The notes beneath the pieces were generated by a model that saw only the letters and a program-made list of their open reading frames with translations, made no database searches and was not told the origin of the DNA. DNA of 17,347 bases from an uncultured Rikenellaceae bacterium (GTDB lineage Bacteria > Bacteroidota > Bacteroidia > Bacteroidales > Rikenellaceae), in contig CAMRVW010000026.1 of the NCBI GenBank assembly GCA_947054185.1, positions 1-17,347 of the forward strand, in the 5' to 3' direction. Positions within the stretch are counted from its first letter, which is position 1. Each line of letters opens with the position of its first letter. The position numbers and the translations under genes were made by a program. This document shows positions 1 to 4,999 of the stretch, piece after piece.

Positions 1-258
1 GTGCGCATATCGGAGCCTAACATCATAAGCTCGGTGGTCGACAGCCTCAAAAGCATACCCGAAATTGTGGAGTGCCACTTCATCACCGGCAAATACACAC
101 TGTTCCTGAAGATATTCTGCACTGACAACGAACATCTGATGAACGTGATAATAAACACCATACAGGGCATTCCGGGAGTTACGCAAACAGAAACCTTCCT
201 CTCGTTGTACCAGTCGTTCGAGCGTCAGGTCAACGTGGGAACGGCAAAAACCAAATAG
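1..258 (+). CDS. Lrp/AsnC family transcriptional regulator, C-terminal part (5' truncated by window edge)
   Basis: The reading frame is open from the first base and ends with TAG at 256-258, leaving 85 residues. They match the ligand-sensing RAM domain of Lrp/AsnC regulators: the segment SIPEIVECHFITGKYTLFLK is the usual 'hydrophobic strand, GxYxLxLK' pattern, followed by an amphipathic helix and the 'IPGVTQTET' strand. Family members are about 150-160 residues, so the DNA-binding helix-turn-helix half lies upstream of the window, and the GTG at base 1 is probably internal. Lrp proteins form dimers to octamers through this domain and sense amino acids; the ligand cannot be told from this part. 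The stop sits 4 nt before tsaB, which suggests cotranscription. Confidence 0.8.
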   Translation: MRISEPNIISSVVDSLKSIPEIVECHFITGKYTLFLKIFCTDNEHLMNVIINTIQGIPGVTQTETFLSLYQSFERQVNVGTAKTK

Positions 259-262
259 GAGA

Positions 263-979
263 ATGTCGCTCATACTCTGCATTGAAACAGGCACCAATAT
301 ATGCTCTGTCGCTCTTTCGCATAACGGCTCTCTCTTGTCATTGCGCGAGAGCGAGGAGGGGCGTGACCATTCTCGCAAGCTGGCCTCGTATATAGACGAG
401 TTGTTCAAAGAGAACGACATAGATGCCGCCGACCTCGATGCCGTGGCCGTTGGCATGGGCCCCGGTTCTTACACAGGCTTGCGCATAGGCACCTCTGTGG
501 CCAAGGGCATCTGTTACGGTGCCTCCAAACCGCTGATGGGCATAAGCTCGCTTCAGAGCCTCGTGATGGCGGCGGTCGAAGATCATAAGGCCGGCATAAT
601 AGAGTGCGACGACATAGAGCACACTCTGTTATGTCCTATGATAGATGCGCGGCGCATGGAGGTATATACCGCCATCTATGACAGCGAGGGCAACGAGTTG
701 TCGCCCGTTGAGGCGCGCATAATAGACGTACATTCGTTTGCCGACTTTATGCCGCAGTCTCCCATGCTTATATTCGGTGGCGGCGCGCTCAAATGTCGCG
801 ATGTCATGAAACGTCCCGGGCTCAGCTATGTGTCGGTGGCTCCGTCGGCTCGAGGCATGGCAGCTTTGGCCGAGAGGCAGTTCGAGGCGGGGCGGTTTGA
901 GGATGTGGCATACTTCGAGCCTTTCTATCTTAAGGAGTTTGTTGCGGGGGTGCCGAAGAGGCAACCTCTCGAGGTGTAA
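263..979 (+). CDS. tsaB: tRNA threonylcarbamoyladenosine biosynthesis protein TsaB
   Basis: This 238-residue protein belongs to the ASKHA-fold TsaB family, the partner that binds and stabilises TsaD in the complex making N6-threonylcarbamoyladenosine at A37 of ANN-decoding tRNAs. The diagnostic segment is GPGSYTGLRIG at residues 66-76, preceded by the N-terminal ILCIETGTNICSVAL strand and loop of the ASKHA fold. Length is normal (about 220-240). The start is an ATG 4 nt after the preceding stop, with an unusually good Shine-Dalgarno (TAGGAG, overlapping that stop) for this phylum. A strong terminator follows the stop codon directly, so this is the last gene of its transcript. Thirteen of its 16 isoleucine codons are ATA. 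Confidence 0.93.
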   Translation: MSLILCIETGTNICSVALSHNGSLLSLRESEEGRDHSRKLASYIDELFKENDIDAADLDAVAVGMGPGSYTGLRIGTSVAKGICYGASKPLMGISSLQSLVMAAVEDHKAGIIECDDIEHTLLCPMIDARRMEVYTAIYDSEGNELSPVEARIIDVHSFADFMPQSPMLIFGGGALKCRDVMKRPGLSYVSVAPSARGMAALAERQFEAGRFEDVAYFEPFYLKEFVAGVPKRQPLEV

Positions 980-1013
980 AACAGGGGGAACTAATGAAGT
1001 TCCCCCTGTTTTG
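978..1013 (+). terminator. Intrinsic terminator after tsaB
   Basis: Perfect inverted repeat AAACAGGGGGAAC (979-991) and GTTCCCCCTGTTT (999-1011) with a 7-nt loop TAATGAA, extendable by the A978-T1012 pair. The stem begins inside the tsaB stop codon. The A-rich left flank and T-rich right flank would let it work in both directions, but no gene reads into it from the right. Confidence 0.85.
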
Positions 1014-1174
1014 TTTGAAGTGAAGATTTCTGTCGGGCCTCTTGCCATGCGGTTGTTATAAGTTGCAGGGCCTGAAGGAGGGTGGTATATGAAGAGCGGG
1101 GGTGAATGAGCATGCGGAGTGCGGTAAAGACGCCTGGCGTGGCGTTGAGCGGGTGTTAAAGATATATTGAGCTT

Positions 1175-1840
1175 ATGGACAAGAGAATAGAGCCGGCGGC
1201 CGGAATGACGCTTTATGACAAGGTGATGTTCGGAGAGGCCTTTCGCCTTGACGATAAAGAGCTGCTTGCGGTGGTGGCAGGCTATGACGATGCGGGTTCG
1301 CTCGAGCGTCTGTGCGACTTCTGCGACGGCGACCTTTCATCGCTTGCAGGCAAGAGCGGCGATGCCATATCCAAGGCGGGGCGCATGGGCAGGCGTCAGT
1401 CTGCGCGTGTGGCTGCCGCCCTTATGCTGGCCGGGCGTATGGCTCCGCAACGAGAGTCACCCCCGGGTCAGATAAAGACCGACATGGATGTGATGGCCCT
1501 TATGGCGTGTGAATTTTACGGCAAGAGCCAGGAGGAGTTGTGGGCGCTTTATCTTACGGGCGGCAACCGCCTGCTGGAGAAATGTCGCATATCGGTGGGG
1601 GGCACATCGGCCGTGGTGTCTGATGTCAAGATTGTGGTGCGCCGTGCCGTCGAGCTGCTTGCCGCGGCGGTGATAATAGTGCACAACCATCCCTCCGGCA
1701 ATGTCGAGCCGAGCGGTGACGACACGGAGCTGACGCAGAAGCTCTCTCAGGCCTGCGCTCTGTTTGACATAAGGCTTTTGGACCATGTAATAATAGGCAA
1801 TGACGAACATTGGAGCTTCCTCAAGCGAGGATTGCTTTAG
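1175..1840 (+). CDS. radC: RadC family JAB/MPN-domain protein (UPF0758)
   Basis: The 221 residues match the RadC family in length (about 220-230). The C-terminal JAB domain is intact: the JAMM metal-site residues are E135, H170, H172 and D183, within HNHPSGNVEPSGDD (170-183), followed by the family's QKLSQACALFDIRLLDHVIIG strand-helix. The N-terminal third is divergent: the usual RPREKL opening is absent, and the helix-hairpin-helix region (about residues 40-88) has lost the GIGxxKA motif. RadC was once thought to act in recombinational repair, but its biochemical role is unresolved; the metal site suggests a hydrolase. No clear promoter is seen in 1014-1174. The gene runs towards the minus-strand RNA locus downstream. 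Confidence 0.88.
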   Translation: MDKRIEPAAGMTLYDKVMFGEAFRLDDKELLAVVAGYDDAGSLERLCDFCDGDLSSLAGKSGDAISKAGRMGRRQSARVAAALMLAGRMAPQRESPPGQIKTDMDVMALMACEFYGKSQEELWALYLTGGNRLLEKCRISVGGTSAVVSDVKIVVRRAVELLAAAVIIVHNHPSGNVEPSGDDTELTQKLSQACALFDIRLLDHVIIGNDEHWSFLKRGLL

Positions 1841-1976
1841 GCTATGGGCCGGAAAGCCTGTATGTGATGTGTCAGGAAAAGTCGCCCCGTGGGTGCGGCC
1901 GATGTATTGCGACGGCGGTCGAAAGCCATGCCGCGTGGTGCGCTTTGCAGTGTGATGCGGCGGCGGTGTCACCCGA
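1841..1976. other. Intergenic, no feature recognised
   Basis: GC-rich stretch between the radC stop and the minus-strand terminator. Open frames here are short, lack recognisable protein features and are probably chance. No T-tailed hairpin for radC on the plus strand was found, so radC may stop by read-through into the convergent locus or by another mechanism. Confidence 0.5.
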
Positions 1977-2010
1977 AACAAAAACAGACGATAGTGTCAT
2001 CGCCTGTCTT
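1977..2010 (-). terminator. Intrinsic terminator of the minus-strand RNA locus
   Basis: On the minus strand, left arm ACAGGCGAT (2007-1999), loop of 6, right arm ATCGTCTGT (1992-1984), one G-U pair, extendable to 12 bp by pairing with the U-tract. It is followed by a T-rich tail (TTTTTGTTT, complement of 1984-1976). The T tract lies only on this side, which fixes the transcript direction as minus. It is more than 540 nt past the cobB stop, too far for a typical cobB terminator. Confidence 0.75.
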
Positions 2011-2442
2011 GTCGCAGAACCGTTATGATTCTCGATTGCATCCCCGATAAGATGCCTTAACGGGTGTGAAAATTGCAAATCCATCCTTTACTAAACCTTT
2101 GCCGATACCCTTGTTTTCATTTCCGCATAAACGGTGTAATGGCTCAAAGTGCCTTTATGTCGACAATGAAACGACAGCGCAATTTTACCTATCCACGGAC
2201 TTTTCGTAACTTAACGTCGGATGCTCTTTACAAGTCCGAAAAAGAGTCATCCTCTAAAAGATTACCCGTCATCTCTTAAGGCAATCGTCACTCGCGCAGC
2301 GGTGCGCATCCATCCCTTGTAAAATTTATACAACCCTATACAATAATCTATAACGGTCAGACTAAAGTCGGCCCGATCGCCTCGCACTTAAGTTCTTACG
2401 GCTTTACAAAATATTTCGGCGCCGGTTTTCAGGCCCAGGTCC
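1977..2442 (-). ncRNA. Candidate large structured non-coding RNA, family unknown
   Basis: No convincing ORF exists here, but the minus strand folds in a non-random way. Reading 5' to 3' on that strand: helix A CGATTG (2287-2282) pairs with CAATCG (2038-2033); directly stacked helix B CCTTAA (2281-2276) with TTAAGG (2060-2055); hairpin C CATC/GATG (2054-2051, 2042-2039). These three form a junction with no unpaired base. Nested inside B are CGGGT/ACCCG (2268-2264, 2065-2061), AAAATTGC/GCAATTTT (2186-2179, 2076-2069), TTTCATT/AATGAAA (2171-2165, 2121-2115) and CATAAA/TTTATG (2159-2154, 2131-2126). A hairpin at 2252-2219 (11 bp, one bulge) carries loop bases CGGACTT that can pair with AAGTCCG at 2202-2196, a possible pseudoknot. 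An intrinsic terminator follows at 2010-1981. The 5' end is inferred from a -7 box at 2455-2447. I saw no RNase P, tmRNA or SRP RNA signatures. It could instead be a long cobB 3' UTR. Confidence 0.5.
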
Positions 2443-2446
2443 GAAT

Positions 2447-2455
2447 GCAAATATA
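2447..2455 (-). promoter_or_regulatory. Bacteroidetes-type -7 box (TATATTTGC) for the minus-strand RNA
   Basis: TATATTTG fits the TAnnTTTG consensus and predicts transcription from about 2442 leftwards. The -33 box is poor: the nearest TTTG (2471-2468) is only 12 nt upstream instead of about 19. The surroundings are AT-rich, so a chance match is possible. Confidence 0.4.
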
Positions 2456-2468
2456 TTAATATAAAGAC

Positions 2469-2513
2469 AAATTACCTCTATTTTTTCAAATAAAAAAGAA
2501 AATCGGGTAATTT
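2469..2513 (-). terminator. AT-rich inverted repeat downstream of cobB, possible terminator
   Basis: AAATTACC (2469-2476) pairs with GGTAATTT (2506-2513), and inside it TTTTTT (2481-2486) pairs with AAAAAA (2492-2497) around a 5-nt loop. It lies 43-87 nt past the cobB stop. The better T-tract follows on the plus strand (2511-2517), so the direction is uncertain; it may insulate cobB from the RNA locus. Confidence 0.35.
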
Positions 2514-2555
2514 TTTTCATGCCGTGGTTGAAAACAGGTGCCGACAGCCTTGGTG

Positions 2556-3260
2556 TCATGTCGTTTGTCGGGAGTGTCTCTCCTCTTTCATGAGCCTTTC
2601 GACCAGAGGTGGAAGACCGAGTGTTGCCGTGGCCTCTATGTAACTGACGTTGCCGGCGTGGGGCCTTGCGGGATCGACCAGATATACCGGGGTGTCTTTA
2701 CGTGTGTAACGGAGCAGAGAGGCGGCCGGATATACCTGAAGCGATGTGCCCACCACAATGAGTATGTCCGCCGAGGCGGTTTCGTCGACGGCTCTGTCCA
2801 TGAGCGGCACCGGTTCGCCGAAGAATACTATGAATGGTCTGAGCGGCGAGCCGTCGTCGGGGTGGCGCTCGTGGTAAAGCTGGTCTCTGCCGTCTATCTC
2901 TATGGTGAGCTCTTTATCGAGAGAGCTGCATAGTTTGGTTATCTCTCCGTGCAGGTGTATCACGTTGCTGCTGCCCGCTCTCTCGTGCAGGTTGTCTATG
3001 TTTTGGGTTATTACCGTGACGTCGAAGCACTCTTCCAGCCGTCGCACCGCAATGTGGGCGGGGTTGGGGGCGGCGGCGAAGATCTCCCTTCGTCGACGGT
3101 TGTAAAAGTCTATCACCCCGGTTCTGTTGCGCACCAGTGCCTCGGGGGTGCAAACATCTTCTATCTTATGTTCGGCCCATGTACCTCTGTCGCCTCTGAA
3201 TGTGGCAAGGCCGCTCTCGGCGCTTATGCCCGAGCCGGTGAATACGACTATCTTTTTCAT
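2556..3260 (-). CDS. cobB: Sir2-family NAD-dependent protein deacylase lacking the zinc cysteines
   Basis: The 234-residue protein has the core sirtuin motifs: GSGISAESG (9-17, NAD loop), FRG (21-23), TQNIDNLH (85-92), the catalytic His in HLHGE (H104), and GTSLQVYPAA (171-180). Sirtuins remove acyl groups from lysines using NAD+, releasing nicotinamide and O-acyl-ADP-ribose. Between H104 and LRPFIVFFGE (140-149), zinc-binding sirtuins have a CxxC...CxxC tetrad; here there is a single cysteine (C111), so the small domain probably folds without zinc, a state also known from other Bacteroidetes homologues. The start is the ATG giving MKKIVVFTG; an upstream in-frame start would add 16 residues but overlaps the promoter. 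It is divergent from the nucleoid-associated protein gene. Substrates cannot be told from sequence. Confidence 0.88.
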   Translation of the reverse strand: MKKIVVFTGSGISAESGLATFRGDRGTWAEHKIEDVCTPEALVRNRTGVIDFYNRRRREIFAAAPNPAHIAVRRLEECFDVTVITQNIDNLHERAGSSNVIHLHGEITKLCSSLDKELTIEIDGRDQLYHERHPDDGSPLRPFIVFFGEPVPLMDRAVDETASADILIVVGTSLQVYPAASLLRYTRKDTPVYLVDPARPHAGNVSYIEATATLGLPPLVERLMKEERHSRQTT

Positions 3261-3278
3261 GTCGGAAACGGTTTTGCG

Positions 3279-3309
3279 CAAAGATATGCCAAATATTCGT
3301 TCGGGCAAC
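3279..3309 (-). promoter_or_regulatory. Promoter of cobB
   Basis: On the minus strand: GTTG (3309-3306), a 19-nt spacer, then TATCTTTG (3286-3279), an exact TAnnTTTG box. The predicted start is near 3273, giving a leader of about 12 nt before the ATG at 3260, which supports the shorter protein start. Confidence 0.65.
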
Positions 3310-3321
3310 GGTCTCGGGTCA

Positions 3322-3352
3322 ATTGTCGGTTTGCCTATATTGACTATCTTTG
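3322..3352 (+). promoter_or_regulatory. Promoter of the nucleoid-associated protein gene
   Basis: ATTG (3322-3325), a 19-nt spacer and TATCTTTG (3345-3352), with the same geometry and the same -7 octamer as the divergent cobB promoter. The leader before the ATG at 3380 would be about 20 nt. The two promoters are back to back with 12 nt between their -33 boxes. Confidence 0.65.
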
Positions 3353-3379
3353 CACGACAACAGTTATCAGAATAGTGTC

Positions 3380-4408
3380 ATGAGTTACCATATCGAGTCA
3401 TTCGGCGGCATCGCCCTCCACCGCGTTGGCAACAAGTCGGCCGATGAGGGGTGCATCCTCTCGCAGGGGCTGCTGCATACCGACGAGCAGATGGAGTCGG
3501 TATTGCACAACTATTTCATAAACCGTTTCAAAAGCGGCGAGCATTACGCCTTTCGTTGCGACGGCACCAGCAATAAGGTTTACGACGCGGTGTCGGCCAT
3601 ATTCGACGACCCGACCTCTCTTTACGACCGCTCGCTCGATATTGCCCGTCACCTCTATGACCAAAGCACCCATCCCAAGGTGAGGGCCGGTGAGTTTTAT
3701 GTGGCCTATTTCAGCGAGGCTGTCATAGACGGTGAGGTGGCCGATGCGGTGGGTCTGTTCAAGGCCGAGAGCACCGAGACCTTTCTGCGTCTTGCCCTCA
3801 CCGATAGCGGCCTGAACCTTGAGTGCGAGCAGGGCGTGGCGCTCGACAGGTTGGAGCGGGCATGTCTTATATTCAACATAGACCGCGGGAGCGGTTATGT
3901 GCTTGCCGTCGAGGAGGGCAGAGGGCAGGAGGCGTCGTTTTGGATAGACGACTTTCTGGCGGCGGAGCCCAAGCGCGACGACCATTACAACACCAGTAAC
4001 GTGCTGTCGTTGTGTCGCGATTTCGTCACCAAAGAGCTGCCCGAGCAGTTCGAGGTGTCGAAAGCCGACCAGGCCGAGTTGCTCAACCGCTCGGTGCAAT
4101 ACTTCAAAGACAATGACAATTTCGACCTCGGCCAATTCTCAGAGCAGGTGATAATGCAACCCGAGGTCATAGAGAGCTTTACCCGATACAAGGCCGACTA
4201 TGAGCAGGAGCGCGACGTGGAGATAGCCGACACTTTCGACATATCGGGCGAGGCGGTCAAAAAACAGTCGCGTGCTTTTAAGAGCGTCATAAAGTTAGAC
4301 CGCAACTTCCATGTCTATGTGCACGGCGACAACAAATATCTCAGACGCGGATATGACGACGAGATAGGATTGCACTATTACCAGCTCTTCTTTAAAGAGG
4401 AGGTGTAA
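3380..4408 (+). CDS. Nucleoid-associated protein of the NdpA/YejK (37-kDa) family
   Basis: The 342-residue protein matches the family in length (about 335-345) and in overall pattern: an N-terminal MSYHIESFGGIALHRVGNK, a long acidic and aromatic middle with no membrane segments, and a C-terminal domain ending in IGLHYYQLFFKEE. Relatives in Enterobacteria (YejK/NdpA) associate with the nucleoid; their molecular role is unclear. The protein is acidic and presumably cytoplasmic. The start ATG is chosen because it follows the promoter and fits the family N-terminus; an upstream TTG in frame would begin inside the -7 box. The divergent neighbour is a sirtuin, and coregulation is possible given the back-to-back promoters. 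Family assignment is by recognition, without a domain search. Confidence 0.78.
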   Translation: MSYHIESFGGIALHRVGNKSADEGCILSQGLLHTDEQMESVLHNYFINRFKSGEHYAFRCDGTSNKVYDAVSAIFDDPTSLYDRSLDIARHLYDQSTHPKVRAGEFYVAYFSEAVIDGEVADAVGLFKAESTETFLRLALTDSGLNLECEQGVALDRLERACLIFNIDRGSGYVLAVEEGRGQEASFWIDDFLAAEPKRDDHYNTSNVLSLCRDFVTKELPEQFEVSKADQAELLNRSVQYFKDNDNFDLGQFSEQVIMQPEVIESFTRYKADYEQERDVEIADTFDISGEAVKKQSRAFKSVIKLDRNFHVYVHGDNKYLRRGYDDEIGLHYYQLFFKEEV

Positions 4409-4613
4409 GCCGGCCTTGTGTCCCGGCGGTTGCGACGGAGGGTTTGCGCGTGTTGTCGTCGTGGAGATGGAAACCGGTTTTGCATACAGGGCAAATTCAC
4501 TTAAAAGTGAACGCTTTCCGCGTTGATGTTGTTTCGGTGCGCCGAAGCCCGGCTAAAAGTGAACCTCAGGCGGCCGGGAAGGGGTGCGGCAACGAAAAAA
4601 AAGAGACAATGGT
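4409..4613. other. Intergenic with palindrome and paired repeats
   Basis: No gene recognised; a 61-codon open frame here has no protein character. The stretch holds a near-operator palindrome, TTCACTT-AA-AAGTGAA (4496-4511). The 11-mer TAAAAGTGAAC occurs at 4502-4512 and again at 4554-4564, and the second copy lies in the loop of a CCCGGC/GCCGGG stem (4548-4553, 4573-4578). A GCCGG/CCGGC hairpin directly after the upstream stop has no T-tail. Confidence 0.45.
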
Positions 4614-4644
4614 ATTGTCAATTCAATAAATTGGATTAATTTTG
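4614..4644 (+). promoter_or_regulatory. Promoter of the candidate small RNA
   Basis: ATTG (4614-4617), a 19-nt spacer and TAATTTTG (4637-4644). The -7 box is an exact TAnnTTTG and the spacing is identical to the cobB and nucleoid-protein promoters. The predicted start is about 4648-4650. Confidence 0.65.
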
Positions 4645-4647
4645 TTT

Positions 4648-4725
4648 GTGCTAGGTATCCCGGTAACCGGATATAAAAGTGGGTTGCCAAAGGGAGGATT
4701 TTGAAAAAAGTCCTCCTGTTTTTTT
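4648..4725 (+). ncRNA. Candidate small RNA, about 78 nt
   Basis: A promoter at 4614-4644 and a strong intrinsic terminator at 4692-4725 bracket about 78 nt with no start codon followed by a usable frame. The 5' half holds a hairpin: CCGG-TAA-CCGG, extended past a bulged C by TAT/ATA (about 4656-4673). The 3' half is an unstructured linker plus the terminator stem. This is the layout of a trans-acting sRNA or a short attenuated leader. No gene starts directly after it; the next element is tRNA-Arg with its own -7 box. I do not recognise the family. Confidence 0.5.
4692..4725 (+). terminator. Intrinsic terminator of the small RNA
   Basis: GGAGGATTTT (4693-4702), loop GAAA, AAAGTCCTCC (4707-4716): 10 bp with one G-T pair, followed by TG and seven T (4719-4725). 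Confidence 0.85.
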
Positions 4726-4742
4726 ATGTCGTGGAATTTTTT

Positions 4743-4750
4743 TACATTTG
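4743..4750 (+). promoter_or_regulatory. -7 box of the tRNA-Arg transcript
   Basis: TACATTTG is an exact TAnnTTTG box. At 19 nt upstream lies TTTT (4720-4723), part of the preceding terminator's T-tract and a 3/4 match to TTTG. Transcription would start about 62 nt before the tRNA. Confidence 0.5.
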
Positions 4751-4818
4751 CAACGTCTGTCGGCAGGCTGACATGTAAACTGCGCCGTGAGGGCTTTGCG
4801 TTTTGCGGAGTGGTTGAC

Positions 4819-4890
4819 GCTCCTGTAGTTTAATGGATAAAATTTAGGATTCCGGTTCCTAAGATATGAGTTCGATTCTCATCGGGAGTA
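4819..4890 (+). tRNA. tRNA-Arg (anticodon CCG)
   Basis: A full cloverleaf can be drawn: acceptor GCTCCTG (4819-4825) with CGGGAGT (4883-4889); D stem GTTT/AAAT with loop AATGGATA; anticodon stem TAGGA/TCCTA with loop TTCCGGT, giving anticodon CCG (codon CGG); a 4-nt variable loop AGAT; and T stem ATGAG/CTCAT with loop TTCGATT. The discriminator base is A4890. CCA is not encoded and must be added by nucleotidyltransferase. The total is 72 nt. Confidence 0.93.
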
Positions 4891-4908
4891 CACATAAATC
4901 TCATCCGG

Positions 4909-4977
4909 TGCCCTCCAGCGAAGAGGTTCTGAAACGGTGCCTCGCCTTCGGGTTCAGATACGGTTTGGCAGGGGGCA
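4909..4977 (+). promoter_or_regulatory. Foldable leader between tRNA-Arg and nhaD
   Basis: TGCCCTC (4909-4915) can pair with GGGGGCA (4971-4977), enclosing TCTGAA (4928-4933) with TTCAGA (4953-4958). Two nested helices in a 69-nt span, ending 22 nt before the nhaD ATG, could be a regulatory leader or simply a processing structure of a joint tRNA-nhaD transcript. No exact TAnnTTTG box lies between the tRNA and nhaD. Confidence 0.35.
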
Positions 4978-4999
4978 TAATCAATAAAAATCCATAGAC

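Noticed and set aside
1872..2279. Short open frames (about 70 codons) in the radC-cobB gap
   Set aside because: They overlap on both strands, show no start context or protein-like composition, and cut across the nested RNA helices.
1977..2442. RNase P RNA, tmRNA or SRP RNA as identity of the structured locus
   Set aside because: The universal GAGGAAAGTCC and ACAGAA elements of RNase P, the TTCGA loop and tag frame of tmRNA, and the SRP GNRA-capped domain IV core are not present on either strand.
4444..4629. A 61-codon frame after the nucleoid-associated protein gene
   Set aside because: Its composition is not protein-like, and it spans the palindrome, the GC stem and the -33 box of the small-RNA promoter.
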